Origin: Acidobacteriaceae bacterium
GTDB lineage: Bacteria; Acidobacteriota; Terriglobia; Terriglobales; Acidobacteriaceae
NCBI GenBank assembly: GCA_027449545.1
Contig: DAIDLI010000152.1
Span: forward strand, 1 to 40,757
Reading direction: 5' to 3'
DNA length: 40,757 bases
Shown: piece after piece, positions 19,101 through 25,631 of the stretch
How positions within the stretch are numbered: the first letter of the stretch is position 1
Layout: the number at the start of each line of letters is the position of its first letter
Made by a program: the position numbers and the translations under genes
The notes under the pieces: generated by a model
The model's database searches: none
What the model was told of the DNA's origin: nothing
What the model saw: only the letters and a program-made list of their open reading frames with translations

Positions 19101-19396
19101 TCCCAAAATCCACCATGGCCCGCTTGGACGGGGCCGCGGGATTCGGGGCCGGGTTGGGGCCATTGGCGCTCGGAATGCTGCTGCTACCCTTTAGCTCCCG
19201 GTTCCGCCGGCGCTCAAGGCAGCTCCATACCTGGATCGTAGTTGTCGTCCTTTTGATCGCCGGTTTGGGCGCGTTCAGCGGGCTGGTCGCATGCGGAGGA
19301 AGCAGCAGCCAAACCGGCAAGACGTATCCCGTCACTGTAACGGTTGCGTCCGGACCCCTATCCACCAGCACTCAGCTCTCGATAACGGTGCAGTGA
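10196..19396 (+). CDS. Giant secreted pectinase: propeller + pectin methylesterase (CE8) + polygalacturonase (GH28) + Ig-like domains
   Basis: About 3066 residues; the ATG at 10196 follows GGGAGA (10185-10190). A Sec signal peptide (1-28, ending LSAQQ) leads to NHL-type propeller blades (about 70-600 and 710-975), ASH-like beta domains and an Ig-like pair (to 1305). The pectin methylesterase (1314-1662) has GTYNE, QALAL, QDTL (Asp1496), VDYVFG (nucleophile Asp1526) and GRPW (Arg1606), all intact. Two Ig-like domains (1762-1966) separate it from a GH28 polygalacturonase (1974-2485) with NTDGID (Asp2218), DGDDN (Asp2239-2240), GHG (His2267) and RIK (Arg2314, Lys2316). Four more Ig-like domains and a Gly/Ser linker follow. 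The end has two hydrophobic helices, an Arg-rich loop and LVACGG (Cys3033). The esterase should free carboxyls on homogalacturonan and GH28 hydrolyse the backbone. Both catalytic sets are complete, so activity is likely; surface location is inferred. Confidence 0.9.
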   Translation: MTHHVRRVAGYLCALAGALFLCAALSAQQPVALPYTMTTIGGGLVATPASGAYCPGSTTVKASNSYGDGCAAVAAKFGSGGRGGVAVDSYGNVFVSDDSSTLVQMIDPNTGVMSLVAGGGNKCSGAVDELGDGCVAATQTKLKSSRGIATDPYGNVLLAGYNDNAIHLVCRAASPLCVTGTPSPTAANPIQIQVGYMGLVAGCMKSSGSAGVGAPGLDNTPGFTTYSNAVAAFQNGGSCSASLGEADQPRGVGADIYGNVYYADTNTSRTRVVLGPLTSPYFSGNNPLYAALKTHWANPIAGYVYTVVNEAGTSTSTGGTPTTTGASCSDNNSGTTYTGTATDIRGDGCPYWLSSVNANGGNTNDAATDAAGNMVFTDPGNGNTILGGLRVLFVQGWATAADAASAGATGSVATAGVAMYNAIKLNNPGVTPQPGFLYALAGGSGMQASPSGSSLSATPVLGNNVQIPDSQITKVTLSPQGNIYIGDNTRVLFFDIYTGTIRTLLSSSGKSTTAGAYCNGTSGAVATSAFGDGCPASATGSYAEFGNGNGLGIAVDGEGNLYMYDGSSYGGGMLVREVLAQGMGVQSSATLAALSTVSTAYPQQSLGAVQTQIFEAHFPSTTAAPVTLTNSTNSNLTYGAPACTSNSDGSADCTVAVTYTPTATGLQSAAMTLAVPGEQMTLGLGSTVTGPALAVDQATSGGTSVQATATLLSGHTPAALAVDGAGNVYEASGTSILEAAASSPSTTKVVASSLSAAPAKLALDQGGDIYYVNGTSSIQALMVNTAGAAGTGTYSSISISYTPSNLGTADPVALAMDAANNLLVADEQNSVGTIYRVSPSATGANSQTNCSYPKANSTAPTLCQSAIATTETFGVISAMTVDSAGNIYVADNSAVYKLVPSNGVYAGSTVVSGGGTTGLATDAAGDLYVQSGSTVTMYPVSGASSVVVTSGATTPSGVAVDGMGNVYVADAAAGSVTEVQRGTLTENFGSDSTLQFAATLTNIGNQASAAQTATTSTGAQAGDFALNGGASSGCVFNNSLLAGMSAGQSCTLTATFPALGNAQETDYIVLAPVLPATSSSGMLTLTGLANAEAFDTTTAIGAASTTSPSYAVSGTEVSFPITVTASATSTDNSVTNNTNGPTTADYATVSVDAGASTNYYFTSTNGLSATLTLNLSGLTAGPHSFKVTFPQQGALLESSATSGIFTIGQVTTAVTWTPASNTQQVSAALGTAVLNPTISPVIDGSFVYSTVSSPSCTATNVPTVDASTYLPVGSYTIYATFCPADSADYVSSTSSISYTVTKADTTAAVGASTMVVAPQGGNFTKLSDALSALPPTGGTIYVAPGTYNEQDAISYPNVQLRGLGGDPTQVILSGENGAFRSGSVPTGFTMGPAGKGGDEGSATLDVSKNAFMGTQALTSTYTPNNFYAENLTIQNTYDTDSTTTSMYKGSCQAGGTAATLESLYNSSNLCGSQALALYINSDGAVLNNVNLVSAQDTLYASSIGCGTYCTVAREYFWKGLIVGNVDYVFGDAALVFDHTNFFTTWHGTSAGGTETIEAQNKRFATGTTPATSSSNSTSQDYLSGFICNACTLLSQSPGMTKLYYGRPWDISTSNYPSSYSTWIMLNSYVDQVNPGGWVGWDGNLLYLNTATYGEYNTQAYTDPSVGTAPYPYALFNSTPSVLYTADASDAGPGSLLPAGGNDGSYGVTATSSTPANREQYAIGLTAAGAAQYYPVAFLSTPVPSSKLASGQSAQWNPVGALASLVNGFVPVASVGALTAGSSVTILGRPQTPGAGVVPTGTYSFYDSLNNNQACSSASSSCTVLATGSLDGSGEAYLTTSSLASGTHYITMVYGGDNNFNASTSGTYSIYVLENGQTATTTSLFINNTSSTVGTPISGTVTVAPTAAAGVVNISLDGAPATTCTLANGACAWSISGATAGTHTILANYAGDSSYGLSASATVTVSVTNPVATGDSRTVAEPSFPAGCQQLTATLTTDPAIQDLDASVDANNSNIDGARIQAALNACSATAVAANTNMAVELSADSTGAHNAFLSGPLTMPSNVTLLVDPNVTLYFSRNVQDYDMVPGTHTCGTINSSSNTKSCQPLIDIPGTSTNVGVMGYGKLNGRGGDPLLNGFATSGFQAPATYTWWSLASQADGEGNQQNPRFIQMDKGASNITLYKITILNSPNFHVSTTGAVTGFTAWDVKIVTPTTARNTDGIDPANLQNGTITQSWISDGDDNVAVSAPGTTAPAKNITVTNNHFYAGHGESIGSYTGAGVSNILFDGNMAAGNAWAGYGSAALTGVADGNSTAVRIKTANDRGGLVTNIQYSNSCFLDHKDDIQFTPYYSSGDSTNLFPSYTGILMQNLVFENDASSQGLVELTGEYNTNSGAAVVNPLTLTMDNVSFPSTLSSLVNSTTPVESSSAWGNGNSSGGTGQYVNLTVGPGQVSGDFLTAYNALVANSANNDTLNNKISLTSLNPPACTFTYLAPELTGPTGMPETITYGQPAALDVILTPTVGGAPYPTGTVTLTDSATSNTFTGTFTGVGDTLAVTIPALDLTAGSHTFSVTAYANDPNYQVPTSYQTFGSYAVTVSQATPTVTLTSNINPSAAGAAVTFTATLPSDATGTVSFMNGSTTLTSGVAVSNGTATYTTSSLVASTTAYQITAVYSGDTNYTSATSNAVAQLVNGNQVAISWTPAASITYGTPLSAELNATASFNSTPVSGTFAFTAAPAGGTAGPVTGATVLGAGSYTLTATFTPADLTLYAQATATAKITVGQATPAIVLSSSLNPVLLDNAVTFTAKVSGTGGTPTGTVNFLDGTTVIGAGTLSGGAASFSSAALTVGAHSITASYSGDTNFTAATSSVLAQSVITITIGSPSSGSGGTGSGSGSSQTITPGGTASFSLPIVPSTGTSFPTPLTLSITGLPAGATASLTPNVWVQSTLPTTVWTLPANTPIGGNTVINITLPKSTMARLDGAAGFGAGLGPLALGMLLLPFSSRFRRRSRQLHTWIVVVVLLIAGLGAFSGLVACGGSSSQTGKTYPVTVTVASGPLSTSTQLSITVQ

Positions 19397-19750
19397 CCTC
19401 CCAGGCATCGCTTAGCCAGAGTGCTGAAAAAGCCGGGGGGCTGCATGAACTTGCAGCCCCCTTCGCAACTACCCTCCAGTAGTACAACCGAGCTTCGGTA
19501 ATTCGTGTTGTCATCCTTCCACTCTGGAGGCACTGCGAGAGCTCATCCCCGAGGACAATTCACGTCTGCCAACTTATAGCGAGCTGCGATGTTCACCCGA
19601 AAACCGGTAACACGACAGCGAGTTACTTGTAGATTATCTATAAGATTCAATGACTCACTCTAGTAACATTATCTGTATTTCATCAACACACCGATGGTGC
19701 CGTCCACCTAGCATTCTAGTAATGCACTTCTATTTGCAACGCAGAGTATC
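19397..19750. other. Long intergenic region between the two giant genes
   Basis: No gene is supported. It begins with a stem-loop (19436-19461) and then becomes AT-rich from about 19600. It contains TCTAGTAA twice (19659-19666 and 19715-19722) and a short near-palindrome TAGATTATCTA around 19630-19640. These may be regulatory, but no known motif is recognised. Short open frames here have no ribosome-binding site or family resemblance. Confidence 0.5.
19436..19461 (-). terminator. Stem-loop downstream of the giant pectinase gene
   Basis: GGGGGCTGCA (19436-19445) and TGCAGCCCCC (19452-19461) form a perfect ten-base stem with a six-base loop. The T-run lies on the minus-strand side (19431-19427, four bases beyond the stem). 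On the plus strand only TTC follows, so as a terminator it reads better for minus-strand transcripts; it may still stabilise the 3' end of the pectinase mRNA. Confidence 0.45.
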
Positions 19751-19780
19751 TTGACATCGCAAATTGCACTGTGGAAATAT
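19751..19780 (+). promoter_or_regulatory. Candidate promoter of the second giant gene
   Basis: A perfect TTGACA at 19751-19756 is followed after 18 bases by AAATAT (19775-19780), a weak -10 match. The same TTGACA box is used upstream of the first giant gene. A leader of roughly 175 bases would precede the ATG at 19964 and contains the direct repeat CTATGCGCA at 19863 and 19876. Confidence 0.4.
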
Positions 19781-19963
19781 CCGTATTGTCTTCCCCTCAA
19801 AGATCCCCACCGATGAGGAACTAGTTAGCAGCAAGTGTGTCCAGAAGTACATCTGGCGAGATCTATGCGCAACAGCTATGCGCAGAGACTGCGGGGGCCT
19901 GTGTCCCTCGGCCCAGCCAAGGTTCTGCACATTCACATCCAACCTGTCCCCGGAGATCGACTT

Positions 19964-22900
19964 ATGGCATTCACAAGCCCTGTAAGCTCTGCGAACGTTT
20001 CCAGCCCGCTCAGACGGCAGATGGCGCGGTGTGCTGCTGTTCTCGCGAGCTGCCTTTGCTCCGCCCGGATGCGGATGTTGCTGTGGATTGCGGCGGCTGT
20101 CCTGACCGCAGCGCCTGCGTCGGCTCAGGCGGTGCAGTTCTTTGGACCGTTCACCTCATATCAACAAGGCGAGGTAGTGTTCGCACAGGGGATCGTGGCT
20201 AACGCGCAGGGAGACCTGTACGTGTCCGGCACGACGGCGATGGGATATGTGCCGGTGGATGCCAATGGCAATCCAATCCTGGCGCAACAGCAGGGCACCT
20301 CTGCCTATGGAAGCACGGTGTTGGGAATGGCGATCGATTCGGCCAACAACATCTACCGTGCCGATCCGGGCGAGCAAGACGTGCAGATGTACACCTACAG
20401 TGGGTCTACCACGAATTTTGTGCGCAGCACGATTGGGACGGGATGGCAGTATCCGACTGGCATAGCCGTAGACAGCAACCTGAATGTCTATGTTCTGGAT
20501 GGTGGCGCGGGGGCGATCGTGAAGCTGTCTCCGAACGGCAGCGGCGGATTCAATCAGAGCACACTCTATACAAATACGCTGTTAAAGGGCACCACGGGCC
20601 TGTCCATCGATAGCGCGGGGGACTTCTTTATCGCCTCTGGCCCAGACTACGGGCCGGTATACCAAACTGTTCCGGGCAATCCGAATGTGCCGGCGGCAGT
20701 TTACAAGGTGACGAATACCGGGTCTGGCTATACGCTTGCCAGCATTGGCAGCGGCTGGAACAGCCCGTCGTACACGCAGGTTGATAGTTTCGGCAACGTA
20801 TGGGTAGCCGATTATGGAGCGGGCGAAATCGTACTGCTGGTGCCTTCCGGCGGCAGCTATATCCAAAGCAATTATCAGAGCATTCCCACACTGCGCGCTC
20901 TGAATATCAATAAGGCCGGCAAAGTGTACGGCTTCGCTTACGGGAACGGAGAGGCGCAGATCTGGGCGGGTGGTTCGGCTCCGCACAATATGGGTTCCTA
21001 TGCGGTTGGCACGCCGGCGCCGACGGTCACGGTTACGATCACTTTCCTGAATTCGGCCACGGTGGGCGGCTTCCATGTCGTGACTCAGGGCGCAACGGGC
21101 GGCGACTTCAGTGTGGCCAGTGGCGGAAGCTGCGCAGCGGGTAGCTTCACTGCGCAGCAGACCTGCACGCTCAATGTAGGGTTTACGCCAAAGATTGCGG
21201 GACTGCGCGAAGGCGCAATCACGGTTACCGACACGAACGGCAATGTGCTGGGCACGAACTACATCTATGGGACGGGTCAGGCCCCGCTGGCCGCGCTCAC
21301 GCCCGGTACGATCAGCACCGTTGTCGGGACGGGAACCGCTTGCACTACCGGGAGCTGTGGCGACGGAGGAGCGGCGGCGAGCGCATCGCTGAACGTCCCG
21401 GTGGCCGTCGTGCAGGACTCGGTGGGAGACCTCTATCTTGCGGATTCGAGCTCTTACCGGGTGCGGAAGGTGGATACCGCCGGGAACATCACAACCGTGG
21501 CCGGCAATGGCAAGGCATGCAGCTCTCCCTCGGGGCCTTGCGGGGACGGTGGGGCGGCAACCAGCGCCAGCTTGCAACCCGTGGGCCTGGCTCTGGATGG
21601 GGCCGGTACCTTGTATATCTCCGATAATCAGGGTAATCGCATCCGCGCGGTGAACCTGACGACGGGCATCATTACGACGGTTGCGGGCACGGGCACGCCG
21701 TGCGCATCGTCGACCTCCGCCTGCGGAGACAACGGGGCGGCCATCAGCGCGGAGTTCAACGCGCCCAACGGCATCGCCGTGGATGGAATGGGCAATCTGC
21801 TGGTGGCGGACAGCGGCGATCACCGGATACGCTCGGTGAACCTAGCCGCGGGGACGGTTAGCACGGTGGCCGGAACCGGTACGGCGTGCAGCTCCACCAC
21901 CGCAGCCTGCGGGGATGGAGGTCCGGCGACGGCGGCCAACCTCACTGCTCCGCTGGGCGTGGCCGTCGATCAGAGCGGCAACTACTACATTGCGGATTAC
22001 AGGGATAACCGGGTGCGCGAGATCTCGTACCTGACCGGCGCCATTTCCACGGTTGCCGGGACCGGAGCCGCCTGCTCCTCGGCGGGATGCGGCGACGGTG
22101 GCGCAGCCAGCAGTGCTCAACTGAACCAGCCGATAGGTGTGGCTGTCGATCCTGCCGGTGATATCTATGTAACCGATGCGGGAGATTCGGCTGTCCGCAT
22201 GGTATCGATCTCCAGCGGCAAGATTGAGCTGGTGGCTGGCAACTACACTCAGTGCAGCGCGACGACTAACGCCTGCGGTGATGGCGGATCGGCCACCAGC
22301 GCTAACCTGGACGGCCCCGGCGGTCTTCTTGTCGACAAGTCCGGCAACCTGCTGTTTACCGACAGCCTGGATAACCGCATCCGCGCAGTGAACGTGAGCA
22401 GCGCGGGATCGGTGAGTTTCGCCGACACGGTGGCGGGGTCGGAGAGCAGCGATAGTCCTGCAATGGTGATGCTGAGCAATGCTGGCAATGCGGCGTTGAC
22501 CATCTCCGCGGCGGCTTCGGGTACGAATCCTGCATTTCCGGGCAATTTCCAGAACGATGCAGGCAAGACCACCTGCGCGATCGTGACCACGCAGGCCGGT
22601 TCACTAGCGGCCGGTTCCACGTGCCTGCTGGGCATCGATTTCGTGCCCGGCAATCCCGGACCCTTCAACGGCAGCGTGGTCTTCACGGATAACTCGGGCG
22701 GCGCGGCGGGTGCGATGCAGTCGATCCCGGTAGCGGGCACGGGAATGTCTGCTGCGCTGGTCTTCACGCCCACGCCGACCGGCGCGCCGGGCACGCCGCA
22801 GACAGCGCTGATCTCGATTCCCAACGGCAAGTCGGTGGCGAGCGTGATGGTGGTGACGCAGGGGATTCAGAACCTGGACTTCACCGCGGACCCGAGCACG

Positions 22901-25618
22901 ACCTGCACCAGCGGAGCAACGGGATCCTGCAGTGTTGTGGTGGACTTCAATCCCAAGGCACCTGGTTTGCGGCTTGGCGCTGCGATCGTAACGCTGAACG
23001 ACGGCACGACGCTGACCACCTATGTTTTCGGAATCGGGCAGGGGCCGGTGCTGCAGTTCCAGCCGGGAGCGATGAGCACGGTAGCCGGAACCGGCTCCCC
23101 CTGCTACAGCTCCACCGGGACGGGCTGCGGTGACGGCGGCAGTCCGCTGACGGCCAGCTTCAGCCATGCGAACACGGTGATCTACGACGCGGCCGGGAAT
23201 GCCTTCGTGGCCGATCTGGGCGCCAGCGTGGTGCGTGAAATTACGACCGCGGGCGTTGTCTCCACGGTGGCCGGCGAGGAGAATACGCAATGCGGCAGCA
23301 CGGCTGCAGGGTCCTGTGGGGACGGCGGAGCGGCGACCTCGGCGCAGCTGAACGGGCCTTCGGATATCGCGATTGACGGCGCGGGCAACCTGTACATCGC
23401 CGACAAAGGCGATAACCGGGTGCGCGTGGTGAATTTGATCACCGGGACCATCCAGGGCTTCGCGGGCAGCGGGAGCATCTGCTCCACGCCGAGCGGAGTG
23501 GGAAGCTGTGGGGACGGCAGCGCGGCCATCAACGCGAAGATGGGCTCGATTGACGGCATTGCAGCGGATGCCGAAGGCAACGTCTACATCGGCGATACCG
23601 ACGATCACGAGGTGCGCGAGGTGATCTACCGGACGGGCGACATCACCACCATCGCCGGAACCGGGATGCTGTGCGCGCAGCCGACCAGCGCTTGCGGCGA
23701 CGGCGGCCAGGCCACCGCAGCCCAAGTCAACTACCCCAACAAGATTCGCCTCGACTCGCAGGGCAATATCTACATTGCGGATGCTTCCGCCAACCGCGCT
23801 CGCGAGATCAACATCAGCACCGGGGTAATTTCTACAGTGGCGGGCAGCGGAGCCACCTGCTCGACACCAGGGTGCGGAGATGGCGGGCAAGCGACCCAGG
23901 CGCAGATGAGCACGGTCTGGGGGCTGGCTCTGGACGGGGCCGATAACCTGTACGTAGTCGATAATGGCGACGATACGATTCGCTTTGTGAATCACACCAC
24001 CGGCATCATCAGCACGGTTGTGGGGAACGGGCAGCAGTGCCCCAGCCCGACCATGGCCTGCGGCGACGGCGGCAATGGCACGCAGGCGGAGTTGAGTTCC
24101 CCGGTGTGCGTAGCCTTCAATCCGCAAGGCAACATCGATGTCTGCGATTCCAACGGCTTGAAGGTCCGGCAACTCAGCTTCGGGGCATCGAACCTGAGCT
24201 TCGCCTCGACCGATGTGGGCTCGACGAGCACGGACAGCCCGCAGCCGATCATGATTGTAAACGCTGGCAATGCGGCGCTGACCTTCCCGGCGCCTGCTAC
24301 CGAAACCAATCCGAGTTTTACCCTCGACGGCAACAAGACCACCTGCTCCGTCGTGGGCACCGCGGGATCGGCTGGCAGCCTGGCGGTAGGCGGATCCTGC
24401 ACCCTGGGCATCGACTTCTCGCCCACGCTGCCTGGGCCCAATAACGGATCACTGCGGCTGACCGATAACAACTTCGGGCTGAGCGGGCAGATCCAGACGA
24501 TCACTCTGTCCGGTACCGGCATCCAGGTGATTCCCACCATCGCCTGGCCGCAGCCGGGGGCAATCGTGTACGGAACGAACTTGAGCGCGGCGCTGAACGC
24601 CGTGGCCATGATCGGCTCCTCCAGCATTGCGGGCACCTATACCTATACGGCCGCGCCCGCCGGCGGCACTGCCGGCGCGGTGACGGCGGCATCGGTGCTG
24701 CCCGTGGGAACCTATACCCTCAACGTCAGCTTCACGCCGACCAGCAACAACTACAAGCCGGCGACGGGAAGCGTCACCCTGACCGTGAACAAGGCCACGC
24801 CGAGTGTGCTGCTGGCTTCGTCTGCGAATCCGGTGTTGCTGGAAAACCAGATTACGCTGACGGCAACGGTCTCCTCGAGCGCCAGCACCCCCACCGGGTC
24901 GGTGACGTTCTACAACGGGGTGACGGCGATGGGGCCGGCTGTTCCGCTGACCTCCGGCACGGCCACGCTGATGATGAGCTCACTGCCGTTGGGGACCGAC
25001 TCCATCACCGCGGTTTATACCGGCGACAGAAACTTTGTTGGCGGCGCCAGTAATGTGCTGCCGGAGAAGATCGAGGACTTCAGCCTCACCATCTCCCCGG
25101 CTTCGGGAAGCACCACCTCGCAGACCGTGATCCCGGGCAACACTGCGACTTACAACCTGGTCGTAAGCCCCGTGGCTCCGGCAACCACATTCCCGGCAGT
25201 GATCAATCTGTCGGTGACGGGATTGCCGCCAGGGGTGAGTTACACCATCACGCCGCAATCGTTGGCATCTGGCTCCGGCTCGACTCCCGTAACCCTGACG
25301 CTGACTACCACCCTTGGCTCGGCGGCGAATCACGGCGGAACGCAGGTTGCCCCGTTTGGCGAGCGGATGGCGCCCATCGCGCTGGGATTGTTGCTGCTGC
25401 CGTTTGCGCGGCGCATGCGGCGGACAGGCAGACGTCTGGGCCGTATCTTCACTTTGCTGTTGGTGCTGGCGGCAGGTGCTGCTGCTCTGGCGGGGCTCAG
25501 TGGCTGCGGCGCGCCGGCAGGTTTCTTCGCCCAGGGGCAGAAGACTTACACCGTCTCGGTGACCGGGACCTCCGGCCCCCTGTCGCACTCGACCAGTGTT
25601 TCGCTCACCATTCAATAA
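19964..25618 (+). CDS. Giant exported NHL beta-propeller / Ig-like repeat protein with cysteine-paired blades
   Basis: About 1884 residues. GGAGA (19952-19956) supports the ATG at 19964; a shorter start at 20069 would give a more classical signal peptide (MRMLLWIAAAVLTAAPASAQA). An irregular propeller (about 45-340) and an ASH-like domain come first. Then come six NHL blades (about 448-812), two ASH-like domains, six more NHL blades (about 1035-1409), an ASH-like domain and two Ig-like domains (about 1520-1704). Each of the twelve blades carries Cys, four to nine residues, then CGDGG or a variant, a strand, and the NHL core of the type GxAxDxxGNxYxAD. The C-terminus repeats the module of the pectinase giant: LALGLLLLPFARR, Arg-rich loop, hydrophobic helix, LSGCG (Cys1848), then an Ig-strand tail. 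No catalytic motif was recognised. The protein probably binds or organises ligands or glycans at the cell surface. A beta-barrel gene follows 13 bases downstream. Confidence 0.87.
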   Translation: MAFTSPVSSANVSSPLRRQMARCAAVLASCLCSARMRMLLWIAAAVLTAAPASAQAVQFFGPFTSYQQGEVVFAQGIVANAQGDLYVSGTTAMGYVPVDANGNPILAQQQGTSAYGSTVLGMAIDSANNIYRADPGEQDVQMYTYSGSTTNFVRSTIGTGWQYPTGIAVDSNLNVYVLDGGAGAIVKLSPNGSGGFNQSTLYTNTLLKGTTGLSIDSAGDFFIASGPDYGPVYQTVPGNPNVPAAVYKVTNTGSGYTLASIGSGWNSPSYTQVDSFGNVWVADYGAGEIVLLVPSGGSYIQSNYQSIPTLRALNINKAGKVYGFAYGNGEAQIWAGGSAPHNMGSYAVGTPAPTVTVTITFLNSATVGGFHVVTQGATGGDFSVASGGSCAAGSFTAQQTCTLNVGFTPKIAGLREGAITVTDTNGNVLGTNYIYGTGQAPLAALTPGTISTVVGTGTACTTGSCGDGGAAASASLNVPVAVVQDSVGDLYLADSSSYRVRKVDTAGNITTVAGNGKACSSPSGPCGDGGAATSASLQPVGLALDGAGTLYISDNQGNRIRAVNLTTGIITTVAGTGTPCASSTSACGDNGAAISAEFNAPNGIAVDGMGNLLVADSGDHRIRSVNLAAGTVSTVAGTGTACSSTTAACGDGGPATAANLTAPLGVAVDQSGNYYIADYRDNRVREISYLTGAISTVAGTGAACSSAGCGDGGAASSAQLNQPIGVAVDPAGDIYVTDAGDSAVRMVSISSGKIELVAGNYTQCSATTNACGDGGSATSANLDGPGGLLVDKSGNLLFTDSLDNRIRAVNVSSAGSVSFADTVAGSESSDSPAMVMLSNAGNAALTISAAASGTNPAFPGNFQNDAGKTTCAIVTTQAGSLAAGSTCLLGIDFVPGNPGPFNGSVVFTDNSGGAAGAMQSIPVAGTGMSAALVFTPTPTGAPGTPQTALISIPNGKSVASVMVVTQGIQNLDFTADPSTTCTSGATGSCSVVVDFNPKAPGLRLGAAIVTLNDGTTLTTYVFGIGQGPVLQFQPGAMSTVAGTGSPCYSSTGTGCGDGGSPLTASFSHANTVIYDAAGNAFVADLGASVVREITTAGVVSTVAGEENTQCGSTAAGSCGDGGAATSAQLNGPSDIAIDGAGNLYIADKGDNRVRVVNLITGTIQGFAGSGSICSTPSGVGSCGDGSAAINAKMGSIDGIAADAEGNVYIGDTDDHEVREVIYRTGDITTIAGTGMLCAQPTSACGDGGQATAAQVNYPNKIRLDSQGNIYIADASANRAREINISTGVISTVAGSGATCSTPGCGDGGQATQAQMSTVWGLALDGADNLYVVDNGDDTIRFVNHTTGIISTVVGNGQQCPSPTMACGDGGNGTQAELSSPVCVAFNPQGNIDVCDSNGLKVRQLSFGASNLSFASTDVGSTSTDSPQPIMIVNAGNAALTFPAPATETNPSFTLDGNKTTCSVVGTAGSAGSLAVGGSCTLGIDFSPTLPGPNNGSLRLTDNNFGLSGQIQTITLSGTGIQVIPTIAWPQPGAIVYGTNLSAALNAVAMIGSSSIAGTYTYTAAPAGGTAGAVTAASVLPVGTYTLNVSFTPTSNNYKPATGSVTLTVNKATPSVLLASSANPVLLENQITLTATVSSSASTPTGSVTFYNGVTAMGPAVPLTSGTATLMMSSLPLGTDSITAVYTGDRNFVGGASNVLPEKIEDFSLTISPASGSTTSQTVIPGNTATYNLVVSPVAPATTFPAVINLSVTGLPPGVSYTITPQSLASGSGSTPVTLTLTTTLGSAANHGGTQVAPFGERMAPIALGLLLLPFARRMRRTGRRLGRIFTLLLVLAAGAAALAGLSGCGAPAGFFAQGQKTYTVSVTGTSGPLSHSTSVSLTIQ
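21307..22400 (+). repeat. Six tandem propeller blades, cysteine-paired (first set)
   Basis: Six imperfect repeats of about 52-60 codons encode one blade each. Every copy contains a short TVAGxG strand, a Cys pair in C-x(4-7)-CGD(G/N)G, and an NHL core. The repeats are clear at protein level and partly at DNA level, and are part of the giant gene. Confidence 0.8.
23070..24190 (+). repeat. Six tandem propeller blades, cysteine-paired (second set)
   Basis: A second run of six blades has the same Cys-pair plus GDG(G/S) signature, separated from the first by two ASH-like domains. Blade three has the longest inter-cysteine loop and GDGS instead of GDGG. The twin arrangement suggests duplication of a whole propeller. 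Confidence 0.8.
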
Positions 25619-25631
25619 TCAGGAGAAGAAG

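Noticed and set aside
21307-24190. Regularly spaced DNA repeats that could be taken for a CRISPR-like array
   Set aside because: The repeats are long, diverged and in frame, and encode propeller blades. There are no short identical repeats with unique spacers and no cas genes.
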